47,640 bases of DNA from positions 1 through 47,640 of the forward strand of contig CACASE010000010.1 in NCBI GenBank assembly GCA_902535165.1, read 5' to 3'. This DNA is from an uncultured Bacteroidota bacterium. Lineage in GTDB: Bacteria > Bacteroidota > Bacteroidia > Flavobacteriales > Flavobacteriaceae. Positions 15,542 to 24,812 of the stretch are shown here, piece after piece (position 1 is the first letter of the stretch; each line of letters begins with the position of its first letter). The notes under the pieces are model-generated. The model was given only the letters and a program-made list of their open reading frames with translations. It was not told the origin of the DNA and searched no databases. The position numbers were made by a program, and so were the translations under genes.

Positions 15542-17713
15542 TTATCTTATAGTCAGCCTTAACACTGAACAAGCAGCTTTTTTAACAAACTTGTCTTCAC
15601 CAGCGCCAAAAAGAATCCTCAGCCAATTATCCTTCTCTGGAGTTCCTAAGATTAAAAGATCATAGCTTGCAGATTCCTCAGAAATTGTTTCAACAGGATT
15701 GTTGCTTTTTACAATTTTTAACTCTGATTTTGATTTTGTTGAGGCAATGACTTCCTCTGAGGTTTTTTGAAGAGAGCTTGTTTTGCGTTCATTTTCAGAA
15801 ATTATATTTAAAAGGGTTAGAGATGCACCAAAATGTTGACAAATTTTGTCTGCAACATCAATAAATGACTGATTTCTTCTTCCAGGTCTTAATGCAATTA
15901 AAACCTTGGAAAACCTTCTTACCCCATTGTCTTTGTATAATGCGAGATTAGAGTTTACATTTCTTAAAAGCCAACCAATTGGATTTCCAACAAATATTCC
16001 AGACTGCTCTCTTCCGTCCCACTCCATAACAAGCCATTTACATTTGCTCTGCCCTGTGATATTATCAATAGAATTTGCAACATCATGTGTTGCAATTGAT
16101 TCATAAGAGATATTTAGACTTTTATATTTTCCAAGCTTTTCTAATCTTCTTCTTTTAGATTCAGACGCTGGAGTATTAAGATCGATTGCCTCTAAAAACG
16201 TTTGATTTGGGACTTCAAACAAATTGATTGTATTGATTTTAGATTTATCATTAATGGATGAAGCCATCTCTACCAACATTTCTGTTGATGTTTCATCACC
16301 TAGAAGCGGTACAACTATTTCAGCATTGATATTGCTTATGTCATCTGAATAACTAGAGGATATAGATGTAGACTCGTCCTTGTTTGACGATCCTCCTTTG
16401 AACAAAAAAGATAAAAACCCATAATTTGAAATAACACCGCTTCTGTCAGTTTTGCTTCCATAAATAATAAAAATTATAACCCCAAGTATAAAAACACCAA
16501 ACACAGACAATAACGGCATTATGCCCAAGTACGATAACAACACTATTCCACTTAAAATTCCAAAAATCTGAACATATGGATAAAGGGGTGATCTGAAAGA
16601 CGGCTTATACCATTGTGCATTTGTTTCTCTCAACACAATAACAGACAGCTCGTTAAAAATAAACATCAATACTTTAAAAGCGCTCGCCAGTTTAGCAATT
16701 TTTACCACATCAAGAAAAACAATGGCCAATCCAATAATTGTTGACGTCGTTAAAATGGCAGGGACAGGGGTTAAAAACTTTGAGCTTATTTTTCCAAGAT
16801 AATTAGGCATCAGCTTATCTTTTGACATAGCAAAAGGAAATCTTGAGGACGCCAATACCCCAGAGTTTGCCATTGACATCAATGTAATTACACCTACAAC
16901 ACCAGCAGCATACCCAAAATAGTTGCCACCAACACTTTGAAAAAGGGTATGGATAGGTTTAATATCAGTTGCTAAAACACTTGCTTCGACGTTGCCAACC
17001 AATACAAGCGCCACTAAAACATATATTAAGGTTATTACAAACAAAGAAATGATCATTGTTCTTGGAAGATTTTTCTCTGGATTTTTAATTTCACCTGCTA
17101 CAGCAGCAATTTTTGTAACACCAGCATAAGAAATATAAAGAAATGCCACACCAGTAATAAAACCAGAACTTCCATCAGAAAAAACAGGCTCAGTTAATGT
17201 AGAATCGTAGCTGTTAAATCCTAAAAAAATTATTAAAATCAATGAAAGGATACTGATTGATACAATTACTAGTTGTGTTTTTTCAACCTTCTTTACACCA
17301 AAAATATTTAGCATTAAAATAACAAGTAAAGCAATTAGGGCAATAGATTTTGTTAAACTTGAATCCACTTCAATTAAAACATATAAATATGCGCTTAGCC
17401 CAACAAGCGAAAAAGCGCTTTTAAGAAGCAGGGAAAGCCAAAGCCCGATTCCTGCAATAGTACCAAACAAAGGCCCAAAAGCTCTTTCAATATAAACATA
17501 AGTGCCTCCAGACTTAGGCATTGCGGTTGCTAGCTCTGACTTTGATAGTACAGCTGGAAGAATACAAAGGGCAGCAACCAAAAAAGCTAGCCAAACTGAT
17601 GAGCCAGTAATGCCTACAGCTAAGCCAGGTAATACAAAAATACCACTAAGCATTCCACCAATGCTAACCGCTATTGCACCCGGCAATGAAAGAGTCCTTT
17701 GAAGTTTTTTCAT
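15542..17713 (-). CDS. APC-superfamily amino-acid permease fused to a universal-stress-protein region
   Basis: A 723-residue fusion. Residues about 1-425 form a twelve-helix APC-type permease; the N-terminus has the family's GAIAVSIGGMLSGIFVLPG segment, and GGTYVYIERAFGPLFG matches the conserved first-loop region. Residues about 460-723 form a cytosolic portion with two USP-like units, the second ending ACSVLRLTIR. The usual USP ATP-binding pattern GxxGx9GS/T is not intact (LGTPEKDN..., FGAGEDKF), so nucleotide binding is doubtful. It probably imports or exchanges amino acids under control of the cytosolic part. It starts 19 bp after the SCO gene and is followed by the MBL gene after 18 bp. 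Confidence 0.9.
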   Translation of the reverse strand: MKKLQRTLSLPGAIAVSIGGMLSGIFVLPGLAVGITGSSVWLAFLVAALCILPAVLSKSELATAMPKSGGTYVYIERAFGPLFGTIAGIGLWLSLLLKSAFSLVGLSAYLYVLIEVDSSLTKSIALIALLVILMLNIFGVKKVEKTQLVIVSISILSLILIIFLGFNSYDSTLTEPVFSDGSSGFITGVAFLYISYAGVTKIAAVAGEIKNPEKNLPRTMIISLFVITLIYVLVALVLVGNVEASVLATDIKPIHTLFQSVGGNYFGYAAGVVGVITLMSMANSGVLASSRFPFAMSKDKLMPNYLGKISSKFLTPVPAILTTSTIIGLAIVFLDVVKIAKLASAFKVLMFIFNELSVIVLRETNAQWYKPSFRSPLYPYVQIFGILSGIVLLSYLGIMPLLSVFGVFILGVIIFIIYGSKTDRSGVISNYGFLSFLFKGGSSNKDESTSISSSYSDDISNINAEIVVPLLGDETSTEMLVEMASSINDKSKINTINLFEVPNQTFLEAIDLNTPASESKRRRLEKLGKYKSLNISYESIATHDVANSIDNITGQSKCKWLVMEWDGREQSGIFVGNPIGWLLRNVNSNLALYKDNGVRRFSKVLIALRPGRRNQSFIDVADKICQHFGASLTLLNIISENERKTSSLQKTSEEVIASTKSKSELKIVKSNNPVETISEESASYDLLILGTPEKDNWLRILFGAGEDKFVKKAACSVLRLTIR

Positions 17714-17732
17714 TTGTTCTAAAATAAAGAAA

Positions 17733-18371
17733 TTATTTTTTTAAAAGTTCTATGTCCTTAATTAACTGTTCCATCTCTAATCCTAAAGTACCATTATAGA
17801 TCCCTCTGATTCTAAAACCTTTATCAACTAGCAAAAAATGCTCAGTATGTAAAAAATCAGTACTGTCTTTAGTGAAACCTATTTCTTCCTCTGCAAAATA
17901 AGATTTTCTTGCCAGGGAATAAAGTTCACTTTTTTTTCCAGTAAGAAAGTGCCAGTTTTTAGAGTTCAATGTAAATTCTTCTTTATATCTTTTCAATATA
18001 TCTGGACTGTCAAGCCAAGGAGTTACAGTAAAAGAAACCAAATTGACATCATCATGGTTTTCAAACCTCCTTTCTACTTCTACCATGTTTGTTGTCATTT
18101 TTGGACAAATATGGGTACAAGAGGTAAATATAAAATTTGCAACATGAATTTTACCTAGTAAATCTTTAGATCCAAAAGCTTTTCCATTGGTATCAATAAA
18201 ACTGAAATCTCCAATTGTGTGTTTAATTTTACTTTCTAAATCTTTTCTGTTTTCTATAAAAATAGGATCAAAATCTGGTGAGTTATAGTAAGGAAGTTGA
18301 TCAGTTGTTTTACTACACGAAATAATAAAAAATAAAACAACACTACATTTCAAAAACCTCCTCTGAAACAT
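17733..18371 (-). CDS. SCO-family (SenC/PrrC) copper-chaperone-like lipoprotein
   Basis: A thioredoxin-fold SCO protein, a family that delivers copper to, or reduces, the CuA site of cytochrome c oxidase. With the start at ATG 18371 the protein has 212 residues and begins with a lipoprotein signal, MFQRRFLKCSVVLFFIISC, with lipobox cysteine 19. The alternative ATG at 18401 would add ten residues ahead of that signal and lengthen the overlap with the previous gene. Copper ligands appear intact: Cys85 and Cys89 in FTSCTHICPKM and His175 in FLHTEHF. It overlaps the YwqK-like gene by 29 bp, so the two are translationally linked. It should be tethered to a membrane on the periplasmic side. Confidence 0.9.
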   Translation of the reverse strand: MFQRRFLKCSVVLFFIISCSKTTDQLPYYNSPDFDPIFIENRKDLESKIKHTIGDFSFIDTNGKAFGSKDLLGKIHVANFIFTSCTHICPKMTTNMVEVERRFENHDDVNLVSFTVTPWLDSPDILKRYKEEFTLNSKNWHFLTGKKSELYSLARKSYFAEEEIGFTKDSTDFLHTEHFLLVDKGFRIRGIYNGTLGLEMEQLIKDIELLKK

Positions 18372-18915
18372 TCCTGCAATTTTTGGTTCCAAGTAGCCCA
18401 TAGCGCCTGTTATTTTTTATTATATAATTAGACTTTATCTTTCCATCGATATACCAAACTTTTTGTGACCCCACTTGTTGCCCATTTTCAAAGTTAAGTT
18501 CTTCGATTATCTGACCGACCTTTGTCCAAATTCTATTTGTTCCATTATATTCACCATTTTTAAACATAAACACAAAGTTTTTAGAACCGTCACTGTAAAA
18601 ACCCTCATAAAGACCAACCTTTAACCCCTTTTTAAAAACCCTTTTTTCTCTTAATTGCCCATTTGAATGAAATTTTTTCCACGTGCCATGCCTTAGGCCA
18701 TTTTTATATCTTCCTAGTGAAATAGTATCTCCATAGCTGTTGGTGTTGTAAACAAAACCTGAGAAGACATTACCCTTGTAAGTTGCCTTAATATTAAAAG
18801 TGTTTAACTCATCAGAGCTCTCATGGATAATTAAATTTTTATCAGATTTACACCCAATTAATAAAACAAATAGAATTAATAAAGCTTTATTGACTAACTG
18901 TTCCGGGTGTTCCAT
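18343..18915 (-). CDS. YwqK/MORN-like repeat lipoprotein
   Basis: About 190 residues with several short MORN-type repeats such as GRYKNGLRHGTWKKFHSNGQ and the later FKNGEYNGTNRIW, the pattern called the YwqK family. Databases often label such proteins 'antitoxin', but nothing here suggests a toxin partner. With the start at ATG 18915, a hydrophobic segment ends in LLIGC (Cys22), a lipobox, so it is probably an outer-membrane or periplasmic lipoprotein. An in-frame ATG at 18930 gives five extra residues. The gene overlaps both neighbours (29 bp with each), so the YHYH, YwqK and SCO genes form one coupled block. The molecular function is unknown. Confidence 0.78.
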   Translation of the reverse strand: MEHPEQLVNKALLILFVLLIGCKSDKNLIIHESSDELNTFNIKATYKGNVFSGFVYNTNSYGDTISLGRYKNGLRHGTWKKFHSNGQLREKRVFKKGLKVGLYEGFYSDGSKNFVFMFKNGEYNGTNRIWTKVGQIIEELNFENGQQVGSQKVWYIDGKIKSNYIIKNNRRYGLLGTKNCRNVSEEVFEM

Positions 18916-19672
18916 AATATCCACTTCCATTTAAATAAGGATCGTCTGCTGTCAGATGGTAATGATATATACCCTCTGGAAAATCTGATGTTGCGTGAGA
19001 GTGACCATGATAATTATCAAGCTCAGAGCTTATTATTATATTGCCATTTTCCTCTGGGCCATAAACCGGAAATCCATCTAAAAGAAAACCTATGATAACA
19101 TTTCTTCCTTTTTCTTTTGTGGTTAGTATTGGCTCCATGTGATAATGATATCTTCCATCTACTCCATTTTCTTGTCCTGGTGCAATTGGCGCAGGATGGC
19201 CATTTCCTTGATCAAACGAATTTATTTCGCGAGTCAGGGGCTGATTCATTCCAGCATATTGATTATAAAATGGCACACCATTTAATGAAACTCCAATTGG
19301 TCCCATTGACGTAGGTGTAGAGGAAGAACCTTTTTTAGGACGTATAGGAATTTTAAATCTTAGATTGAGAGTTGTGATTCCATTAGGATTTTTATTCCAA
19401 TTATTTACAAAAGGGTTTGAGCCATCATAAGCCTCATATAAAATATGATCAAGCGGGAAATACGGACTTTTATGGTCAGGCACTCCATTAGTATTTATAT
19501 AAACATACTCACCTTGAATATAAATTTGAGAAGTTACCCCATATACCTTTTCATAAACTGATAGAGGAATAATAACATCATCATTTTCAGGCAAGTCAGG
19601 ACAACAATCATTATTATCGTTGCAAGAGCTTATAAAAAATAAAAAAAATAGAGTTAAACAAAGATTTTTCAT
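18887..19672 (-). CDS. YHYH-domain lipoprotein
   Basis: A 261-residue YHYH-family protein. The N-terminus MKNLCLTLFFLFFISSC is a lipoprotein signal with lipobox Cys17, followed by an Asn/Asp/Cys-rich linker (NDNNDCCPDLPEND). The name-giving motif occurs twice: GRYHYHMEPIL near residue 175 and GIYHYHLTADDP near 240, with another histidine cluster, NYHGHSHATSDF, between. The clustered histidines would suit metal binding, but this is inference. It lies 31 bp after lepA and overlaps the YwqK-like gene, placing it first in the lipoprotein trio that ends in the SCO copper protein. No enzymatic activity can be assigned. Confidence 0.82.
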   Translation of the reverse strand: MKNLCLTLFFLFFISSCNDNNDCCPDLPENDDVIIPLSVYEKVYGVTSQIYIQGEYVYINTNGVPDHKSPYFPLDHILYEAYDGSNPFVNNWNKNPNGITTLNLRFKIPIRPKKGSSSTPTSMGPIGVSLNGVPFYNQYAGMNQPLTREINSFDQGNGHPAPIAPGQENGVDGRYHYHMEPILTTKEKGRNVIIGFLLDGFPVYGPEENGNIIISSELDNYHGHSHATSDFPEGIYHYHLTADDPYLNGSGYYGTPGTVSQ

Positions 19673-19703
19673 TTTAATAATAGTTCAATAATTATTCCAC
19701 AAA

Positions 19704-21500
19704 CTAATCATTTAATTTCAAAACAGCCATAAACGCTTGTTGAGGTATTTCAACATTTCCAATTTGCCTCATTTTTTTCTTTCCTTTTTTCTGGTTTTCT
19801 AAAAGCTTTCTCTTTCTTGTAATATCACCCCCATAACACTTGGCGGTAACATCTTTTCTTACAGCCTTAATTGTTTCTCTTGCAATAATTTTAGATCCAA
19901 TTGCTGCCTGAACCGGAATGTCAAATTGTTGCCTGGGGATCAATTCTTTTAGTTTTTCACATATTTTTTTTCCCATTCTATAAGCATTATCAAAGTGAAT
20001 TAAAGCAGATAATGCATCAACAGGGTTTCCGTTTAAAAGAAGATCAAGCCTTATAAGCTTAGATTTTTTGAACCCTAAGGGACTGTAGTCAAAAGACGCA
20101 TAACCCTTGGATATTGATTTTAGCCTATCATAAAAATCAAACACTATCTCAGCTAATGGCATGTCAAACGAGAGCTCTACACGTTCAGTAGTTAAGTATG
20201 TTTGATTTGTAATCTCTCCTCTTTTTTCAATACATAAATTCATTACGGGTCCTACAAAATCAGACTTTGTTATTATAGAGGCTTTGATGTAAGGCTCTTC
20301 AACACGGTCTAAAAATGAAGGCTCTGGCAAATCTGAAGGGGTATTTACAATAATTTTTTCATCTGATTGTTTTTTTGTATAAGCATGATATGAAACATTT
20401 GGTACTGTCGTAATGACCGCCATATTGAATTCCCTGTCTAATCTTTCTTGAATTATTTCTAAATGAAGCATTCCAAGAAAACCACACCTAAAACCAAATC
20501 CTAAAGCAGATGAACTTTCAGGTGAAAAAACAAGTGAGGCATCGTTTAGTTGTAATTTTTCCATAGAGGAACGCAAGTCTTCGTAGTCATCGCTGTCAAC
20601 AGGGTAAATTCCAGCAAAAACCATAGGTTTAACCTCCTCGAACCCAGAGATTACATCTGTTCCGCTAAAACCGCCATCAACAATTGTATCACCAACCTTA
20701 ATTTCTTTAGCGTTTTTGATTCCTGTGATCAGATATCCAACATCACCACATTCAATACTATGTTTAGGTTGCTGCTTAAGGTTTAGAGTTCCTACCTCAT
20801 CAGCAAAATATTTTTTTCCAGTTGCAGAAAACTTAATCTCCTGTCCTTTTGAGATTTTACCTGAAAAAACTCTAAAATAAATTTCAATTCCTCTAAAAGG
20901 ATTATAAACGGAGTCAAAAATTAAAGCCCTTAAATTATTATCAATACTTTGTTTTGGAGGCGGAACTTTTTCTACGATTGCTTTTAAAATATCAGAAACA
21001 CCCTCACCTGTTTTGGCCGAGGCTTTTATAATATCACTTTCTTTACAACCAAGAAGATCAACAATGTCATCAGAAACTTCCTCAGGCTTAGCAGACGGTA
21101 GATCTATTTTGTTTAATACAGGAATTATTTCTAAATCGTTTTCTAAAGCTAAATATAGATTTGAAATAGTTTGTGCTTGTACACTTTGAGCCGCATCAAC
21201 TATAAGTAGAGCTCCTTCGCACGCTGCAATTGATCTTGAAACCTCATAAGAGAAATCTACATGACCAGGTGTATCAATCAAGTTAAGAATATAGTTTTCA
21301 CCCTCAAAACTGTATCTCATTTGAATTGCATGTGATTTTATGGTGATACCTCTTTCTCTTTCAAGGTCCATATCATCCAGCAGTTGATCTTGCCTATCTC
21401 TGTCAGTTATTGCACCAGTCTCATCAAGCAAACGATCTGCAAGAGTACTTTTACCATGGTCAATATGTGCGATTATGCAAAAATTTCGAATTTTACTCAT
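19704..21500 (-). CDS. lepA: Elongation factor 4 (LepA), back-translocating GTPase
   Basis: A ribosome-associated translational GTPase that can reverse translocation and affects translation initiation and ribosome biogenesis. At 598 residues it has the normal length. The P-loop is AHIDHGKST at residues 11-19; switch regions [11 protein letters not shown] and [15 protein letters not shown] follow, and NKIDLPSA is the guanine-specificity motif. The C-terminal LepA-specific domain ends with the conserved [25 protein letters not shown] region. It is divergent from dusB. With only 31 bp to the YHYH gene it may head the long run down to rnpA, although those genes are not functionally related. Confidence 0.96.
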   Translation of the reverse strand: MSKIRNFCIIAHIDHGKSTLADRLLDETGAITDRDRQDQLLDDMDLERERGITIKSHAIQMRYSFEGENYILNLIDTPGHVDFSYEVSRSIAACEGALLIVDAAQSVQAQTISNLYLALENDLEIIPVLNKIDLPSAKPEEVSDDIVDLLGCKESDIIKASAKTGEGVSDILKAIVEKVPPPKQSIDNNLRALIFDSVYNPFRGIEIYFRVFSGKISKGQEIKFSATGKKYFADEVGTLNLKQQPKHSIECGDVGYLITGIKNAKEIKVGDTIVDGGFSGTDVISGFEEVKPMVFAGIYPVDSDDYEDLRSSMEKLQLNDASLVFSPESSSALGFGFRCGFLGMLHLEIIQERLDREFNMAVITTVPNVSYHAYTKKQSDEKIIVNTPSDLPEPSFLDRVEEPYIKASIITKSDFVGPVMNLCIEKRGEITNQTYLTTERVELSFDMPLAEIVFDFYDRLKSISKGYASFDYSPLGFKKSKLIRLDLLLNGNPVDALSALIHFDNAYRMGKKICEKLKELIPRQQFDIPVQAAIGSKIIARETIKAVRKDVTAKCYGGDITRKRKLLENQKKGKKKMRQIGNVEIPQQAFMAVLKLND

Positions 21501-21511
21501 AAAATCAAAGA

Positions 21512-21519
21512 CAAATATA
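21512..21519 (-). promoter_or_regulatory. Candidate -7 promoter element for lepA (TATATTTG)
   Basis: On the minus strand this reads TATATTTG, an exact TAnnTTTG match ending 11 bases before the lepA ATG. The leader would be only a few bases long. No clear -33 TTTG is present at the usual distance. Confidence 0.42.
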
Positions 21520-21539
21520 ATTCAATTAATCCCTTTTTT

Positions 21540-21568
21540 TTTGAGTAAAAGATATTAGATTAAATTTG
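21540..21568 (+). promoter_or_regulatory. Bacteroidota-type promoter for dusB (TTTG, 17 bp, TAAATTTG)
   Basis: TTTG at 21540-21543 and TAAATTTG at 21561-21568 are separated by 17 bases, close to the known -33/-7 arrangement recognised by the Bacteroidota primary sigma factor. The predicted start leaves a leader of roughly 12-15 bases before the dusB ATG at 21588. This is the best-formed promoter in the window. Confidence 0.6.
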
Positions 21569-21587
21569 TGACGCTTTAATTATTGTA

Positions 21588-22583
21588 ATGGCTAAAATAG
21601 GCAGTATAGATTTAGGAGAATTCCCATTGCTTCTAGCACCTATGGAGGATGTTAGTGATCCTCCGTTTAGAGCGTTATGTAAAGAGAACGGAGCAGACGT
21701 TGTTTATACAGAGTTCATATCAAGCGAGGGCTTAATTAGAAATGCAGCTAAAAGCACTATGAAGCTTGACATATATGAACAAGAAAGGCCAGTTGGTATT
21801 CAAATTTTTGGGGCAAACTTAGACTCCATGCTTCAGTCTGTTGATATAGTTGAACAAACGAATCCTGATATTATTGATATCAATTTTGGGTGCCCAGTTA
21901 AGAAGGTGGTGTGCAAAGGGGCTGGAGCAGGAATATTAAAAGACATTGATAAAATGGAGATGTTAACCAGAGAAATGGTAAAAAGAACTAAGTTACCAGT
22001 GACCGTAAAAACAAGACTTGGTTGGGATGAAAAAAGCATTAAAATTGTTGAGGTCGCAGAAAGAATCCAAGATGCTGGTGCAAAAGCAATTACAATACAC
22101 GGCAGAACAAGGGCGCAAATGTATAAGGGGTTTGCGGATTGGGCTCCAATTTTGGACGTAAAAAATAATCCAAGAATGAACATTCCTGTATTTGGCAATG
22201 GAGACGTTAATTCACCTGAAAAAGCTGTAGAAATGAGGGATAAATATGGTTTGGATGGTGCCATGATTGGACGAGCATCAATTGGAAATCCGTGGTTTTT
22301 TAATCATGTTAAACACTATTTTAAAACAGCAGAACACTTGCCTTACCCAATGATTAATGAAAGAATAGAAATGGCGAGAAGACACTTAGAAATGTCGATT
22401 AAGTGGAAGGGCGAGAAATTGGGTGTTTTAGAAACGCGAAGACATTATTCTAATTATTTTAAAGGAATTCCAGACTTTAAAAAACATAGGACAAAAATGG
22501 TTACATGTGATTACTCTGCACAATTATTTGACTTATTTGATGAGCTCAAGGTTAGATTTAAGAACAAAGAACTAGCTTATTAA
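21588..22583 (+). CDS. dusB: tRNA-dihydrouridine synthase
   Basis: An FMN-dependent enzyme that reduces specific uridines in the tRNA D-loop to dihydrouridine. The 331-residue TIM-barrel shows the N-terminal APMEDVSDPPFR motif, INFGCPVKK with the catalytic Cys102, VKTRLGWDE, and ITIHGRTRAQMYKG, all typical of the DusB-type group. The C-terminal helical domain binds tRNA. The N-terminus is clear at ATG 21588 behind a recognisable promoter. It converges on the trehalose gene with a 2-bp gap. Symbol assignment as dusB follows the usual practice for single Bacteroidota Dus enzymes; the modified position is not certain. Confidence 0.92.
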   Translation: MAKIGSIDLGEFPLLLAPMEDVSDPPFRALCKENGADVVYTEFISSEGLIRNAAKSTMKLDIYEQERPVGIQIFGANLDSMLQSVDIVEQTNPDIIDINFGCPVKKVVCKGAGAGILKDIDKMEMLTREMVKRTKLPVTVKTRLGWDEKSIKIVEVAERIQDAGAKAITIHGRTRAQMYKGFADWAPILDVKNNPRMNIPVFGNGDVNSPEKAVEMRDKYGLDGAMIGRASIGNPWFFNHVKHYFKTAEHLPYPMINERIEMARRHLEMSIKWKGEKLGVLETRRHYSNYFKGIPDFKKHRTKMVTCDYSAQLFDLFDELKVRFKNKELAY

Positions 22584-22585
22584 TT

Positions 22586-24778
22586 TCAGCTTAAATTCTT
22601 TAAAATATCAATCATTTCAATGTTGTTTTCCACAAAAAAACTTGCTTTTGTTGTTTGCCCACCTACTTTTATTGTAAATGCATCTTTTGAGAGAACAGAG
22701 AACATGTTTTCATCGGAAACATCATCGCCTGCACATAAAATAAAATCATAATCTTCCTTTTCTAAAATAGCATTCACAGCTGTACCTTTGTTTATGTTAA
22801 TATTTGTTATTTCAATTGCTTTTTTGTTGTCCATCATCAATAAGTTTTCAGAAATTAAACTATTAATAATTGTTTTAAGCTCTACCACTCTGTCATTTGC
22901 TAGCTCTGGGTCAGTTTTTCTGTAGTGCCAAACCAGACAATTTTCTTTTTCCTCCAAAAATGTTCCAGGCGTTCTATCAGTAAAGTTTTGAAAAATTGGA
23001 ATAAAATTATCTTTCCAATTATTATTAACATTACTTTCAACCCATTTTCCATTTATTTCTTTTTTTGAATGCCCGTGTTCTGCAAATAATGTTATATTTA
23101 AATTTCCAAACCATTTTTCAAGAAAATTTTTGTCTCTTCCGCTTATTATCGCAACCTCATTTTTAAGGCTAAGTTCATTTAAAATATTTATTATGTCTTT
23201 TTTTGGAATAGCAGCATCTGGTTTGTGATGAAAACCAACTAGCGTTCCATCATAGTCTAGTAAAAAAAGCTTTTTTTTGGCTTTATTATATTTGGTTTTA
23301 ATTTTATCTAAGACTTTTTTATCAATTTTTTTGGTAGTTGTTTCTCTGTAAGAAATCGCTAGTTTATTTAATGCAGCATAATAATCTTTTGCCCAGTATT
23401 TAATTGTGTACCTGCTTAGTCTTTTCTGCATAGTCTTGTTTCGCCTTTTTTGTTCATCAATTGGCATTTTTATTGCCTTTAATATACCTTTCGCCATTCC
23501 ATTTAGGTCAAAAGGGTTGACTGTTATAGCCTCATACAACTCTTTTGAGGCACCTGCCATTTCACTTAAAATCAAAACTCCGTCTGAGTCAATTCGTGTA
23601 GCTATATATTCCTTTGCCACTAAGTTCATCCCATCTCTTACTGGTGTTATCATTGCAATATCTGACATCATGTATAGATCAATTAAGTCATCAAAACTCA
23701 TCGATCTGTAGTAATACCAGATGGGCGTCCAGTTTATTGTTGCAAACCTGCCGTTAATTTTGCCCACGTACTCGTCAGTCTCTCTTTTAAGCTTCATATA
23801 TTCAGGCACATCAGATCTTGATGGTACGCTTAGCATAACCAACCTAACTTTTTCATGATAGCCTGGGTTTTGTTCAAGGAAAATTTCAAATGCCCTAATT
23901 CTATTTATAACTCCTTTTGTATAATCGAGTCTATCAATAGAAAGTATTAATTTACTGTCGTCTGCAGTTTTTTTATGAAGGTCTAATTGTATTTTAAGTT
24001 CAGATTGTTGTGATTTTTTTTGTTTTTTATGCTGCTTCGCAGCTTTATGAAATTTTTCATAATCAATACCCATCGGAAAAGTATTTACAAGAACTTCCCT
24101 AGAGCTAAGAATTATTTTATTAAAATCCACATCATATCTAAGAATTCTTTTTACAGAGCTTAAAAAGTGTCGCTGATAATCAAATGTGTGAAAACCAACA
24201 ATATCTGAGCCGAGTATACCTTCAAGCAGTTCTATTCTCCAAGGGAAAATTCTGAATATTTCAAAAGAAGGAAATGGAATATGAAGAAAAAACCCAATTG
24301 TTAAATCTGGTCTTTGCTCTTTTATTAGCTTTGGGAGCAACATAAGCTGATAGTCGTGCACCCAAACAACACCGTTTTGTTTTGTGTTTTGAATTACCTT
24401 TTCACAGAACTTTTTGTTAACATCAACATAAGTTAACCAATCATTCTCATTAAACTTTGCTAACTCAATAAAGTAATGAAATAATGGCCAAATACATTTG
24501 TTTGATAATCCATGATAAAACTCATCTACTTCTTTTTGATTTAAATCTACTTCAATAAGCCGCAAATCATTAAGTGTGTTTTTTATTTCTAATTTATTTT
24601 TCTTAGTTAGTTCATCAGAATTAATTCCTGACCAACCAATCCAAATGGATTCATTATTTTTATGTACAGAGTCAAGGCCTGTAGCTAGCCCCCCGCTAGA
24701 TGGTTTAAATAAGAAAGAATTTTCTAATTTAGTTATTTGTAATGGGAGCCTGTTGGATACGATTACGCTTTTTCTCAT
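22586..24778 (-). CDS. Bifunctional trehalose-6-phosphate synthase/phosphatase (OtsA-OtsB fusion)
   Basis: One 730-residue polypeptide carries both steps of trehalose synthesis from UDP-glucose and glucose 6-phosphate. Residues about 1-465 form the GT20 synthase domain: VSNRLPLQ and SSGGLATGL near the N-terminus, WVHDYQLMLLP, and IDRLDYTKG and VRDGMNLVAKEY in the donor-binding half. Residues about 500-730 form a HAD phosphatase domain, with nucleophile motif DYDGT at 508-512 (Asp508, Asp510) and CAGDDVSDENMF near the end. Trehalose would serve as an osmolyte or stress protectant. The gene is divergent, 34 bp away, from a GH15 hydrolase that may degrade trehalose. Confidence 0.94.
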   Translation of the reverse strand: MRKSVIVSNRLPLQITKLENSFLFKPSSGGLATGLDSVHKNNESIWIGWSGINSDELTKKNKLEIKNTLNDLRLIEVDLNQKEVDEFYHGLSNKCIWPLFHYFIELAKFNENDWLTYVDVNKKFCEKVIQNTKQNGVVWVHDYQLMLLPKLIKEQRPDLTIGFFLHIPFPSFEIFRIFPWRIELLEGILGSDIVGFHTFDYQRHFLSSVKRILRYDVDFNKIILSSREVLVNTFPMGIDYEKFHKAAKQHKKQKKSQQSELKIQLDLHKKTADDSKLILSIDRLDYTKGVINRIRAFEIFLEQNPGYHEKVRLVMLSVPSRSDVPEYMKLKRETDEYVGKINGRFATINWTPIWYYYRSMSFDDLIDLYMMSDIAMITPVRDGMNLVAKEYIATRIDSDGVLILSEMAGASKELYEAITVNPFDLNGMAKGILKAIKMPIDEQKRRNKTMQKRLSRYTIKYWAKDYYAALNKLAISYRETTTKKIDKKVLDKIKTKYNKAKKKLFLLDYDGTLVGFHHKPDAAIPKKDIINILNELSLKNEVAIISGRDKNFLEKWFGNLNITLFAEHGHSKKEINGKWVESNVNNNWKDNFIPIFQNFTDRTPGTFLEEKENCLVWHYRKTDPELANDRVVELKTIINSLISENLLMMDNKKAIEITNININKGTAVNAILEKEDYDFILCAGDDVSDENMFSVLSKDAFTIKVGGQTTKASFFVENNIEMIDILKNLS

Positions 24779-24812
24779 AATTGCATTGCGAATTTATTAA
24801 AAAAGAAAGCCA

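Noticed and set aside
18343-18915. Toxin-antitoxin system suggested by the 'YwqK family antitoxin' label
   Set aside because: No toxin-like gene is adjacent; both neighbours are lipoproteins of other families and the repeats are MORN-like.
21833-22264. A 143-codon minus-strand open frame within dusB
   Set aside because: It lies wholly inside a strongly conserved gene on the other strand and shows no recognisable domain; chance antisense frame.
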